Below, piece by piece: positions 11,322 to 22,600 of a DNA stretch of 64,000 nucleotides (within the stretch, counting starts at the first letter, position 1; every line of letters starts with the position of its first letter). The stretch comes from Strongylocentrotus purpuratus (taxonomy: Eukaryota; Echinodermata; Echinoidea; Camarodonta; Strongylocentrotidae). A program made the position numbers and the translations under genes. The notes under the pieces are model-generated. The model was given only the letters and a program-made list of their open reading frames with translations. It made no database searches and was not told the origin of the DNA. The stretch is taken from NCBI RefSeq assembly GCF_000002235.5, contig NW_022145606.1, positions 17,996,254 to 18,060,253 on the forward strand, in the 5' to 3' direction.

Positions 11322-12124
11322 CTACATGAGAGAAAACAAAGTAGGTACATGTACTTCAATTAAAAACTGATACTGATGGATACATATCAACCATAATACA
11401 TCCTATAAACAGACTTTTATCAATCTTATTTTGTGTTCTTCTTCATCTTCATTGCTCAAGAAGTGAAAGTACCCCTTACAAAAAAAAATGAGGGGTCCTG
11501 TGTATACCCCTACATGTAGTGCTTACAATGTGCATTTGATATGGCTCTTCTAAACACAGGACCTCCTGTAAATAAATAAATTTTCCTTTGTAAACATAGA
11601 AAGAAAGACATCAATATTTGTATACTAGGTGCAGAACTAGAATAATATACCCTCCACTATATATGCTTGCAATGTCAACTTAGTTCCATTTCCTTTTGAG
11701 TGAATTAATAGGTGGTCGTTTAATATGTGTGTGCTAAATAACCTGATGCATGGGACTTTCTGCTTCATCTTGCAAATATAAGAGATGTTGTAATGTCCTC
11801 CTTCCAGCTCTTCAGTTTCAATCTTTTGGAACAAAAAGAAGAAGAAAATCAATACGACAATCAAGGCATCCCTTTCTCCTTAACAAAATAAAATAGATCT
11901 AGCATAATTCAAATTAATAGATATTTTTATGTCATGGTTGGCCTTAATTTAAATATGGTGTGGAAATCAACATTCCTATTTAATGAACCACAGTACAAAG
12001 TAAAACTAAATGGAAGATTTAACTTGTGCATCAAACAGTGGTTTCTATGGCCTATGAACACGAAGCAGTACTAAGTAGAATTAGTTTATTATAACAAGAA
12101 GAGGTGGACTACATACCATATAAG

Positions 12125-13454
12125 CAGAGGCGGCGCTCCGAGCATTTGGTCAAGTACCCTAAAAGTGCCCCCTTTTTGCATAGGAAAAGTGCCCCTTTTT
12201 ACATAGGAAAGTGCCCCTTTTACTCTGACAAGTGCCCCTATTAAGTTTTTAAAGTGCCCCTTCCCCTTTTAATAACTACCCCTTTTAACTTGGATAAGCG
12301 CACCTTATATCTTCACATGTGCTCCCTTTCATTTTTAATAAGTGCCCCTTTTTTTTATAAGTGCCCCCATTTAAAAATAGGCCCTTTCCCTTCTCATAAA
12401 TGCCCCTTTTCATCTATGAAAATAGTTCCTTTTCATTCTCTTAAGTGCCCCTTTTCATCTCTTGTAAATGACCCTATTCACTTCTGAGAGATACTTGTTT
12501 TACTTTGACAAGCACCCCTTCCCCTCCTAGTCAGTACTCTTTTCATCTCTTATAAATGCCCCTTTTATTTTGACACGTCTCCTTTTCCTTCCTAAGTAAT
12601 GCCTTTTTTCCTTATAAGCAACCTTACCCCTTATCATAATTACGGTACCACTTTTCGTCTTTGATAAGTGCCCCGTTTATTTAAACATGTGCCACTTTTT
12701 CTTTTTAATAAGAGCCACTTCCCCTTTTCATTACCCTTTTAACAATGATATGTAACCTATTTCCTTTCTTATAAAGAACCTATCCCTTTTTCATAAATGC
12801 CCCTTTTCACTGCTTATAAATGCCCCCTATCAAAATCTGATGGGTGCCTCTTTTCCGTCGACAAATGCCCATGTTCTTATCATCCCTGGTGCATGCCTCT
12901 TTGTTTAGGTGTAAGTGCCCCATTTTCACCTCTGATAATTAGCCTTTGTACTTTGACACATGCTTCTTTTCTTTTCTGATAAGTGTCTTAACCCTTTCGA
13001 TAAGTGTCCCCTTTCCTCTCATCATTAAACGTGTCCCTAATTTCAAGCGACTAAAAGCAATTTCCCACAAAGCTCGCTCGCTACGCTTGCCCATAGTTAT
13101 AGACGTTATAATTATGTAACTTATCACAGATCTATTCAGTCTTCCGTTATGAGATTGTGCTTATATAATCCCATCAGGATTGGGTTTTCCTCTTTATAAG
13201 ATGTAATTTTTCGCACTGCAAGCCAAAAACTGCAAAGTATGATACTTAAGCAATATCTTAAATGCTGTATTAAGAGAAACAAATATTGAAATCATCCCTG
13301 ATAATGTAATCACAAAATAGGGGTATATACCAATGTCAAAAAAATGGTATATTTTCCCTCTGAAGGTGCCCTTTTCTCAGAAAGTGCCCTTTTTGTTGGT
13401 GCCCCCCCCCCCCCCCTTTGGAAGTTGCTCCGCCCAAAGGCTCCGCCGCCTCTG
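12125..13454 (+). mobile_element. hAT element filled with GTGCCCC minisatellite
   Basis: Termini CAGAGGCGGCGCTCC and GGCTCCGCCGCCTCTG are inverted repeats. The flanks are CATATAAG (12117-12124) and CGTATAAG (13455-13462), a 7 of 8 match, as expected for an aged hAT 8-bp target duplication. From about 12160 to 13020 the interior is a degenerate minisatellite of TGATAAGTGCCCCTTTTCAT-like units. The right 320 bases are unique and recur in reverse complement at 17840-18250. No transposase remains. Relatives lie at 9003-9260 and 19750-19960. Confidence 0.85.
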
Positions 13455-13685
13455 CGTATAAGTAAACATAATTGTCGACTACCCTAGGGTCTTCTCTTAT
13501 ACAACGTCCAACAAAAAATAGATTTATCAAATGAACTGCACACTTTGGAGAAGAAAAAATCTTTAATATAGGTCTAGATCTAGAAAAGTTATGACAACAG
13601 TTGACAAGCACACTGGACACACACAACATCTGAACATTAAATAAATGAATCCTAGGTCTAATTTGTTTGTTTTTGAATATTTTTA

Positions 13686-13871
13686 TTAATAAGTTCCAGG
13701 TTTACGTCTAAATGAAATATGGTTTGGAGCTGTTTGATTATCCATAGTCACAAACAATTTTGGTCTAAAAGTTGACACGCACCAATGATGCAACTGAGCG
13801 AACGGATAGCACTTAGTCTTAGTAATACTAGTATAGCCAACAGAGTCGACATCTACTAAAGATATAAACAA
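13686..13871 (-). other. Possible terminal exon, unrecognised
   Basis: A minus-strand frame without interruption follows TTTATATCTTTAG (possible acceptor). It reads through DSVGYTSITKTKCYPFAQLH and FRPKLFVTMDNQTAPNHISF to a stop that is part of TTATTAATAAAAATA, which supplies an AATAAA. About 58 codons. No family is recognised. It may be the 3' end of a host gene upstream of the 12-kb hAT element, or a chance frame. Confidence 0.22.
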
Positions 13872-14339
13872 ATTAACCCTCTTGGATTATTAAAGAAATC
13901 ATACTTCATAGATTATTTTAAGGTGTAACGTTAAATCTAGATTTAATTCAATGGATGATTGGTGAATTAGATTCACGATGACGATCAAATTTGGAATAAA
14001 ACCTGATCAGAAAGTTTTATCTTGATGCAGATGAGCACCGAAATTCCCCAACGTGGGCCTGCCGGAACCCCGGGGCTCTAAAGGGTGACATGAAGGCAAA
14101 CCGCAGTCAAACTACTTCACGACGATGAAAATCAAAGTGCAATTTCAAGAGAAATATTTTCCTAGCCTTTCCCTTCCCCACAAATCTGTTGAGAACAGTC
14201 TCAAAATGTAAAGAAATTACAGTAGATCACGAATTACAGCTTTTTCAAATTAATGACTAAATTCTCTTAATCTACTGATATTTCAATCAATTACTCACCC
14301 ATATGCATTCTCCATGAACTAAACCTTCTCACTTTGTGC

Positions 14340-15276
14340 GAGTATAGCGCGCGTCGTGCATTCCGATCCCACCTCGATATGAATATTTAAGAGAATCGAG
14401 ACTTTCCCCGACCCTGCCTAATGAATATTCATGATAAAACAGGAATCCGGCCTCGCCGTGGTACGAAAAAATAAGACGTGCAGCGCGCGGGAGGGGGGAA
14501 ACTGAATTCAGACGAAGAATATTTTCGAGAGCGGTACAACGAATCGTCTTCTTTCTCTAAAAATTAAATGAAACGTCGAAGCTTCCGCGCTTCGCACGAG
14601 GGGGGGTAACTGAATTTAGACAAGGATTAAGAGTCGAGAACGGTACAACGAATCGTCTTCTTTCTCTAATGATTTAATAAAACGTAAAAGCTTCCGCGCT
14701 TCGCGCAGGAGGAAGAAAATAATTCAGACGAGGATTATCTTCGAGAGCGGTACAACGAATCGTCTTCTTTCTCTAATATTTAATGAAACGTCGAAGCTTC
14801 CGCGCTTCGCGTGGGAGGAGGGGGAGGAGACTGAATTTAGACAAGGATTAAGAGTCGAGAACGTACAACGAATCGTCTTCTTGATTAATGAAACGTAAAA
14901 GCTTCCGCGCTTCGCACGGGGGGGGGGGGAACTGAAGTTTAGACAAGGATTAAGAGTCAAGAACGATACAACGAATCGTCTTCTTTCTCTAATGATTTAA
15001 TAAAAACGTAAAAGCTTCGCGCGGGAGGGGGGGGGGGACTGAATTTAGACGAAGATTAAGAGTCGATAACGGTACAACGAATCGTCTTCTTTCTCTAATA
15101 CTTTTTTGAAATGTCAAAGCTTCCGCGCTTCGCGGAGGAGGGAGGGGGGAAACTCGCCCCTACTTGCACCCACCCCCTCCCAATTACGTCACTGCTGGTC
15201 ACCATAACGTACCAATATTTGGCTCGCATGATTTCAAATTTGCCCCCCCCCCCCCCTAAGAAATCCTGGATCCGTG
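14340..15276 (-). mobile_element. hAT-like element part with 105-bp minisatellite
   Basis: About six units of a roughly 105-bp repeat run from 14500 to 15165. The unit reads GAATTTAGACAAGGATTAAG, AGTCGAGAACGGTACAACGA, ATCGTCTTCTTTCTCTAA, AAACGTCGAAGCTTCCGCGC and TTCGCGCGGGAGGGGG. The right side ends in CCTGGATCCGTGCCTG (about 15261-15276), a hAT-type CAGG(C/G)RCGGATCCAGG terminus on the minus strand. The left part (14380-14480) is the reverse complement of the start of the element at 7735. The same 105-bp unit fills part of the hAT element at 58449-60077. The left boundary is not resolved. Confidence 0.6.
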
Positions 15277-16590
15277 CCTGCATGTAATGCTCATGTACCC
15301 CTTACAGCTCTATTTATTACCAAAGCAAGTCAATCATTCATTCAATAGCGTCTGACGGTCAAGTCTTAAAAGTAAACAGGTTTCCTTGCATAATTTGAAT
15401 TCTATAGGACACTGCTAACAGACGTGACATATTCACAATTCCTGCAAAGTTTCTTCAGACTTTCATGTTGGCTGAAAAAGAGATCATGGGGTTCAAATAA
15501 AACCTTTAAGAGATTTATTATTTCCGATCGGTGGGTTTATGTATAAGCAATTGCTTCACGAGGATGAACTGAAATAAACAGATGCGATCCCCTTCTGTCG
15601 CCTATATAAATTAAAAATATATATATAGGGCTTGATATGTAGACGGGTGTGAGATACTTTAACAATGAAACAGTCCTCTTCATTTAACAGACTATCAAAC
15701 AAATTATAAAACTTGCACTCTCCAAAATATTATCGTCAAGAATTTAAAATTCTATTGTACTAGCCTGTATATCTTTTTCTAATACAACTGTAGAGAAAAC
15801 ATATATTGTAACATTCTGTAATATGGGAATATATTTTACAAATGAACCTCAATATACCTGGCAAATGCGCAATTACACCTTGTTCCCGAAATATTTTGAG
15901 GTACCGCAAGACCTTATGCAGGTACATGCAACTGGGAAACTGTTGATTCGTCGGAAGTTTGCAACTTGAATGGATCTTATTTCAGTCGTTATGAATTCAA
16001 GAGAATCGGAAATGAACGGCGAAATTGTTGTGCTGTTTATGTAAGACCTCCACACAATTCCACATTGATTCCAAAGGGATGACATAATGAAGCACGAAGG
16101 CAAAGCTGGTCTCGTAAATGTTTTTAATAATATGTGGTTTTCATTGTGACTTGGGTGCCATGTCTAATGTTTTAAATATGTGCACAGTTGCATTTGAGAT
16201 GTAAGCTGACTGTACAACATTGAATTTATCTCCCATATAATTATACTAGAGAGAATGTGAACAACAACGAATTTGTTAACAAAACGCATTTTGCCCCCCC
16301 CCCCACCCACAAAAACGCCCCCCCCCTCCCAAAACAAACAGTAAAGGAGTAAACATGGTTTGTATTTTTAACCCAAAAGAACATAACAATAATAAAATCC
16401 TGAATTAATCACATATACAATTCCATTCGAAGAAAAGAAACGTTCACAGGAATTAAATTTCATAAACATTGCGCATGCCACCTATACGGTATTTATCAAT
16501 GGAGGTCTTTATAATAGCGCATATCATGGACATATTGTGCGAAAATGGGAAAGCGTGTCTGTTTTTTTGTTGTTATAGGGGTGAGAAGAC
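15277..16590. other. Stretch with one doubtful open frame
   Basis: AT-rich sequence. On the plus strand from about 15899 to 16084 an ATG-less frame reads ARPYAGTCNWETVDSSEVCN, then LNGSYFSRYEFKRIGNERRN and CCAVYVRPPHNSTLIPKG to a stop. It has four cysteines and could be a secreted-domain exon, but no clear acceptor or donor pair was found and the opposite strand is also open. Poly-C runs occur near 16293-16326. Confidence 0.2.
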
Positions 16591-16599
16591 ATGAGCCCC

Positions 16600-17441
16600 C
16601 GAACGCTGGCGTACTGACGGGGGGGGGGGGGGTGTATTTCTTATTCGATACCAGTAATTTACAAATGTTGTTGTTATGACATGATTTTCCGGTATTTTTT
16701 CTCCATTTTTTTTTTGTAAGTCTTACCTTTTTATGCGTTTGTTGGACGATAAGAAATTCCTAAATTACAGTCGAGCGAAAAATACGCTTATTTAGAAGCC
16801 TTTATGTCATGGTCTGCAAAGTGGCTGGGCTCGAGCCTCCCCCCCCCCCCCCCCCCACCTCACTTTTTGAAAAAGTATGTTAAAGAGAAAAAGAAAGAAA
16901 GACGGAGAGAAGAAATAAGTGACCTGCCAATGTCACAAATAAGGTATAAAAAATGCTCATCTGACCGTAATTAAATGCCTTAAACCCCAGAGCTTAAGGG
17001 GGCTCCGCCCCGAACCCCACCGAGGGCCTTAAGGCGGCCCCCTTGATGCTCATCTGACCGTAATATACCTAAAACCCCTGAGCTTCCGGGGGCTCTGTCC
17101 TTTGGATGCTCATCTGACTGTAGTTAAATATTAAAACCTCTGGGCTTCTGGGGGCTCCCCACCTGGAACACGTCAATTGCCTCAAAGAGGGTCCCTGGAT
17201 GCTCATCTAACCGTAATTTAATACCTAAAACCCCTGAGCTTCCGGGGCTCAGCCCCTTGACCCCCCTACCGAGACTCATGCCCTGGACCCTACGCCAATT
17301 TACGCTCTACCTGATCGTTAATACTCCACTTTGAAAAAACGTTCCGCGGGAGCTGCATGTAACATGTAAGACTGGTGGTGATGCAGATTTTTTCGTCTGC
17401 CCCCCCCCCTTCCGAACGTTTTTTCTCATTACGTCACTGCC
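16600..17441 (+). mobile_element. hAT-like element with 75-bp minisatellite
   Basis: Starts near CGCTGGCGTACTGACGG and ends near CTCATTACGTCACTG (17441). These are diverged versions of the ends of the 58449-60077 element (CACTGGCGTACTG and CTCATTACGCCACTG). Flanks CCCCCGAA and CCCCTGGA could be a decayed 8-bp duplication. Inside, 16920-17300 holds about five units of the CTCATCTGACCGTAAT / CCCCTGAGCTTCCGGGG repeat shared with 7340-7734. Confidence 0.6.
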
Positions 17442-17839
17442 CCTGGAAGGTGAGCCCCCTGGAATGTTTGCCACCCCCAAACCCCCCCCCCCCCATCCCA
17501 AACTGTTTCCGGCGCACCTGATCTATACAGTACTAATAATGATTCTTTATTCTAATGTTGCCATGTATTACCGTAGAGGCTATGTCTACGAGAACGAAGA
17601 AGAGAAAATAGAATTGAAAGGAAAAAAAGTCATATATGCATTGGCATTTCCTGTAATTTCTCAATAAATGTTTATTAGTTTTCGAAATATTCTGGTGTCC
17701 GCAGTCTTAATATTGTTTTCAAACTTCAGATGTGTATCATTGTGAGAATTTCATGAGAGCTTAGTTGTCCCCGTCTTATAGAGTTACGATTGATCCAAAT
17801 CAATCGTAAGTCCTCCAATCAATCGCAAGTTTGCAGTCT

Positions 17840-18250
17840 CCACTCACTGGGGAAAAGGGGCGGCCGAGCGACTTCAAAAGTGGGGTGGGGGCGGGGGGGG
17901 GGGCGGGGCACCAAGAAAAAAGGACACTTTCTGAAGAAAAAAAGGCACCTAGGCTACAAAGGGAAATCTCAAAGAGAAAATAGACATTGTTTAGACTTCG
18001 GTATATACCCCTACATTGTGTTTACATTATCAGGGATGATTTCAATATTTGTTTCACTTTATACACCATACAAGATATTGCATAATGCATCATGCTTTGC
18101 AGTTGGGTGTGATGGTCTGAAAATTTATTTGCGAGCGAGGAAAAGTGATAAGATTTGTGAGGTCGCAGTGCGAAAAATTACATCTTATAAAGAGGAAAAA
18201 ACCCAATCCTGATAGGGTTATAAGTACATTTTCATAACGGAAGACTGAAA
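17840..18250 (-). mobile_element. Fragment of the 12-kb hAT family
   Basis: Reverse complement of 13130-13450: GGAAAAGGGGCGGCCGAGCG, the poly-G tract, GGCACCAAGAAAAAAGG, TATCAGGGATGATTTCAATA, GCAGTGCGAAAAATTACATC and CCCAATCCTGATAGGGTTAT. The 140-codon open frame here (17790-18212) is a by-product of the repeat. Confidence 0.75.
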
Positions 18251-18391
18251 AGACCTTAGATAAAATAACATAAGTATATTTTGATTTGATCATATTTTCT
18301 TCTGCATTCGTGTAATCATACAGTTTTTCGATAACAATAATAATATAAAGTACAATAAGTATTTTTCTGACAATTAATCATTAATTAGCAA

Positions 18392-18394
<3 letters not shown>

Positions 18395-18432
<38 letters not shown>
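18395..18432. repeat. (TA)n microsatellite
   Basis: About 19 uninterrupted TA units. Confidence 0.98.
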
Positions 18433-18438
<6 letters not shown>

Positions 18439-18559
18439 CATAAATACTAAGTTTCCTCAAACATTATAAAACATGATACAATTATTTGCGGAAGAAGGAC
18501 TGTCATTGTAAGCAGATTGCTTGATAAAACGACAACCCCAGACAAAAACTCATGAATAT

Positions 18560-19320
18560 ATTAACACATATTAAGCATATACGGATAGGTAATTGAAAAT
18601 ACAAATTTCGATGATGGTGATATTGACAATGCAGATGAGGATGATGATGATGATGAAGACGATGATGATGATGATGATGATAATGATTCGAATGAAAGAA
18701 GAGATGACATGATAAACAATGAAGAGTTGACACAGAAATTCAAACTTGAGTATTCTGATAATAACATCGTTTTAACTTTGGCCTTAAATGAGTAGAGTGA
18801 GCAGGCCCGTAGCCACGGGGGGGGGGGGGGGGCCCCCCAAAAAAAATTGAAATTGTTTAGACCCCTCCCCAGAACGTCGATCAATTACATGTATGTGTCC
18901 CCCCCCCCCCCCCCTAAACATCAAACTCTGGCTACGGCCCTGAGAGGGAGCAACATGATTTAATAGATTCTGGGAGAAAGTTCCATAGGTCAGGACCATG
19001 GTGTCTTATGGATTTATTTCGGGTATACTAGATGAAAATTTGAGGAATTACGAGTAGGGTAAGAGTGAATAGCTTTATTCATAGTGTAAAAGTTTTGAAA
19101 TGAAAGAGGGAGCATATTTTTTGAATACTTAAACATGATCAGTAAACATTGTAGCGAATTTATGTCGAATACTGTAAGGGTTTTCAATTTGTAAAATATT
19201 GGACTTGTGTGAGATAAATAATGGTGAACCAGTACAAAATACGAAGGGCTTTCTTTTGCAATAAATAAATAGAGTTGATTTTGATTTTGGCGCTGGTGGC
19301 CGATAATAAATTGCAATATG
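18560..19320 (-). mobile_element. LINE 3' fragment interrupted by a hAT MITE
   Basis: On the minus strand the translated end of a LINE ORF2 can be followed in pieces: YLLQKKALRILY near 19270-19235, RHHGPDLWNFLPESIKSCCS near 19010-18955, and YSFKAKVKTMLLSEYSS near 18790-18735. The pattern lWNxLPxxIKxxxSLxxFKxxvK is the usual C-terminus of CR1/Jockey-group ORF2. The hAT MITE 18802-18942 lies exactly between SCCSL and SFKAK, so it inserted after the LINE. A (GAT)n run at 18640-18690 lies near the 3' side. The copy is 5' truncated and has frameshifts and stops. Confidence 0.7.
18802..18942 (+). mobile_element. 141-bp hAT MITE with 8-bp duplication
   Basis: Termini CAGGCCCGTAGCCA and TGGCTACGGCCCTG are inverted repeats. 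Flanks AGAGTGAG (18794-18801) and AGAGGGAG (18943-18950) match at 7 of 8 positions. The interior has a poly-G tract, GACGTCGATCAATTACATGT in diverged form, and a poly-C tract. Same family as 44641-44801 and the right end of 7735-8992. Confidence 0.9.
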
Positions 19321-19329
19321 TTATATACT

Positions 19330-19745
19330 GTAATATCAATGAATTATAAAGCATAACAAGCGGATAACATGGGATTAATTTCTTCTTTCAAAATCGTTTC
19401 AAAATTACAGTAAGTTCATTGGCTGCATGTATCTATTTCAAAAAGTGTTTGAACTAACTATAACAATCCCATTTTTGTCTTGATGTCTTGATTTGAAATG
19501 TCTTGATTTGTAACTGTCCCTTATTACCTACGCATGTTGGTAATGAGAGACCTTTGGTGATGACGTCATAAATTATTTTTATCTTATTAATCAGTTACAT
19601 CATGACCACAATTTTGTTTCCCAATAAAGAGAAGAAGTTACTAAAGAGAAAACAAAACTTTCTGTATGTGTAACATTTTTCATGTTGTAAATTATGGAAA
19701 TGTGCTTAAGGGTCTCCAATTCCCCACACCTACCCTAGTACTAGA
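19330..19745. other. Gene-free stretch
   Basis: AT-rich. Contains a doubled GTCTTGATTTGAAATGTCTTGATTTG near 19485. No exon or bounded element was recognised. Confidence 0.35.
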
Positions 19746-19749
19746 GATT

Positions 19750-19962
19750 AAAGAGGGCACTTACGAGAATGGAAAATGGACACTTATTGCAATGGAAAAT
19801 GGGAACTTGTCGAAGGAAAAGGGGCACGTGTCAAAATAAAAGGGGCACTTATCAGAGTAAAAGGAACACTATTCCTATGTAAAAAGGGGCACTTTTCGGG
19901 TGCTTGAAAAAGTGGGGGGAGGGGGCACTGTGCCCCTACTCCCCCCCAGGAGTGCGGCCTCT
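19750..19962 (-). mobile_element. Fragment of the GTGCCCC hAT family
   Basis: Minus-strand units of the GTGCCCCTTTT minisatellite (AAAGGGGCACTTATC on the plus strand), then GGGGGCACTGTGCCCC and GGAGTGCGGCCTCTG, which mirrors the CAGAGGCGGCGCTCC terminus of 12125-13454. Only one end is present. Confidence 0.65.
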
Positions 19963-20039
19963 GCTGGGGAGTATTCCTTCCATTATGGTCACCGTGAAGG
20001 CATAGGCATAACTAACACAAACTAACACGGTAAAGAGTT

Positions 20040-22090
20040 AATATTCCAGTTTATAGACTATGTACATGGCGCTATATAGGGTGGTGAAAAGTTATCGTAG
20101 GGTGGTGAAAAATTAAGAGTGCAGTTTATCCATAGACAATGTACATTGCGCTGTAGGGTGGTGAAAAATTAAGAGTGCAGTTTATCCATAGACAATGTAC
20201 ATTGCGCTGTAGGGTGGTGAAAAGTTAGCGTAGGGTGGTGAAGAGTTAATATTCCACTTTATCCATAGACAATGTACATATGACGCTAGGGTGGTGAAAA
20301 GTTAGCGTAGGGTGGTGAAGAGTTAATATTCCACTTTATCCATAGACAATGTACATGACGCTATAGGGCGCTAGGGTGGTGAAAAGTTAGCGTAGGGTGG
20401 TGAAGAGTTAATATTCCAGCTTATCCATAGATAATGTACATGACGGAAGGGTAAAAAGATAGCGTAGGGTGGTGAAGAGTAAATATTATCATTTATCCAT
20501 AGACAATATACATGGCGCTAGGGTGGTGAAAAGTTAGCGTAGGGTGGTGAAGAGTTAATATTCCACTTTATCCATAGACAATGTAGCCTACATGACGCTA
20601 GGGTGGTGAAAAGTTAATATTCCAGTTTATCCATAGACAATGTACATGACGCTAGGGTGGTGAAAGTTAGCGTAGGGTGGTAAAGAGTTAATATTCAGCT
20701 TTATCCATAGACAATGTACATGACGCTAGGGTGGTGAAAAGTTAGCGTAGGGTGGTGAAAAGTTAATATTCCAGTTTATCCATAGACAATGTACATGACT
20801 CTAGTAGGGTGGTGAAAAGATAGCCTAGGGTGGTGAAGAGTTAATATTACCATTTATCAATAGACAATGTACATGGCGCTAGGGTGGTGAAAAGTTAGCG
20901 TAGGGTGGTGAAGAGTTAATATTCCACTTTATCCATAGACAATGTAGCCTACATGACGCTAGGGTGGTGAAAAGTTAGCGTAGGGTGGTGAAAAATTAAT
21001 ATTCCACTTTATCCATAGACAATGTACATGACGCTAGGGTGGTGAAAGTTAGCGTAGGGTGGTGAAGAGTTAATATTCCAGTTTATCCATAGACAATGTA
21101 CATGACGCTAGGGTGGTGAAAAGTTAGCGTAGGGTGGTGAAAAGTTAATATTCCAGTTTATCCATAGACACTACATGACGCTAGGGTGGTGAAAAGTTAG
21201 CGTAGGGTGGTGAAGCTAGAGTTAATATTCCAGTTTATCCATAGACAATGTACATGACGCTAGGGTGATGAAAAGTTAGCGTAGGGTGGTGAAGAGTTAA
21301 TATTACCATTTATCCATAGACAATGTACATGGCGCTAGGGTGGTGAAAAGTTAGCGTAGGGTGGTAAAAAGTTAATATTCCAGCTTATCCATAGACAATG
21401 CACATGACGGTAGGGTGGTGAAAAGTTAGCGTAGGGTGGTGAAGAGTTAATATTCCACTTTATCCATAGACAATGTACATGACGCTAGGGTGATGAAAAG
21501 TTAGCGTAGGGTGATGAAAAATAATATTCCAGCTTATCCATAGACACTGTACATGGCGCTAGGGTGGTGAAAAGTTAGCGTAGGGTGGTGAAGCTAGAGT
21601 TAATATTCCAGTTTATCCATAGACAATGTACATGACGCTAGGGTGATGAAAAGTTAGCGTAGGGTGGTGAAGAGTTAATATTACCATTTATCTATAGACA
21701 ATGTACATGGCGCTAGGGTGGTGAAAAGTTAGCGTAGGGTGGTGAAAAGTTAATATTCCAGCTTATCCATAGACAATGCACATGACGGTAGGGTGGTGAA
21801 AAGTTAGCGTAGGGTGGTGAAGAGTTAATATTCCACTTTATCCATAGACAATGTACATGACGCTAGGGTGATGAAAAGTTAGCGTAGGGTGGTGAAGAGT
21901 TAATATTCCAGCTTATCCATAGACAATGCACATGGCGCTAGGGTGGTGAAAAGTTAGCGTAGGGTGGTGAAAAATTAATATTCCAGCTTATCCATAGACA
22001 CTGTACATGGCGCTAGGGTGGTGAAAAGTTAGCGTAGGGTGGTGAAAAATAAATATTCCACTTTATCCATAGAAAATATGTACATGACGG
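20040..22090 (+). repeat. 75-bp satellite array, about 28 copies
   Basis: The monomer is TAGGGTGGTGAAAAGTTAGC, GTAGGGTGGTGAAGAGTTAA, TATTCCAGTTTATCCATAGA, CAATGTACATGACGC. It contains an internal near-repeat of TAGGGTGGTGAA(A/G)AGTTA, so each monomer is itself a doubled unit. I counted about 27 CATAGACAATG marks plus one partial copy. Diagnostic variants recur at spaced intervals: GAAGCTAGAG at 21212 and 21590 (378 bp apart), ATATTACCATTTAT near 20845, 21301 and 21679, and GTAGCCTACATG near 20584 and 20944 (about 360 bp). This indicates a five-monomer higher-order unit in the right half. The array is non-coding and is flanked by unrelated AT-rich DNA. Confidence 0.95.
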
Positions 22091-22140
22091 TGACATAATG
22101 GTGAATAGTTTCTGTGATTTGGTATTTAAAGAGTCAATGC

Positions 22141-22600
22141 CCTTTCCCAGAGAAGGCATATTTATTTATTTATTGATGCATGCATGCATGCATGTTCACA
22201 ATTTCACAATTCATTGAAGTTAACATCACATGAAAAATGAATATAAAATAATATAACAAATCATTTCAATTTTACAATCCATTTGAATTGACTTCACATG
22301 AAAAAGAATATAACAATGATTTATCATAGACACGTTGCAACTAATATACAGTTTGAAGAAAGAACACACAAAGGTGATGAAACATAAGCAAATAGAGCTT
22401 GAATCGTGTACCACCTTTCAAATATATAACATATGACAAATAACATTCATGCATGACTTATAATTATGGTGCGGGGATATATTGCAATTCAAAAGAAGAT
22501 AATAACTTTTTAATTTCTAACATACGTGAGGTGAGGTCTTAGTATAATTCTTTGATTTGCCCCTAAGTACTGCGCTTTACCCCCCCCCCCCCCTCCATCA
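22141..22600. repeat. Microsatellite and short local duplication
   Basis: (TTTA)n and (TGCA)n runs at about 22160-22195. They are followed by two tandem copies of a roughly 65-bp segment (ATTCATTGAAGTTAACATCACATGAAAAATGAATATAA and CCATTTGAATTGACTTCACATGAAAAAGAATATAA). No coding content seen. Confidence 0.5.

Noticed and set aside
11740-11822. Upstream exon of the 10.5-kb host gene (IETEELEGGHYNISYICKMK)
   Set aside because: The frame follows a possible acceptor, but its only donor (AGGTTATT) leaves phase 2, which gives a stop when joined to the next exon.
14340-15276. CRISPR or array-type regulatory locus
   Set aside because: The 105-bp repeats are contiguous and also occur inside a hAT element with clear ends, so they are a transposon-borne minisatellite.
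17790-18212. 140-codon plus-strand frame
   Set aside because: It is inside a reverse-complement copy of the 12-kb hAT family; the composition is that of the repeat.
20040-22090. CRISPR-like array
   Set aside because: The units are directly tandem with no unique spacers; this is a satellite in a eukaryotic genome.
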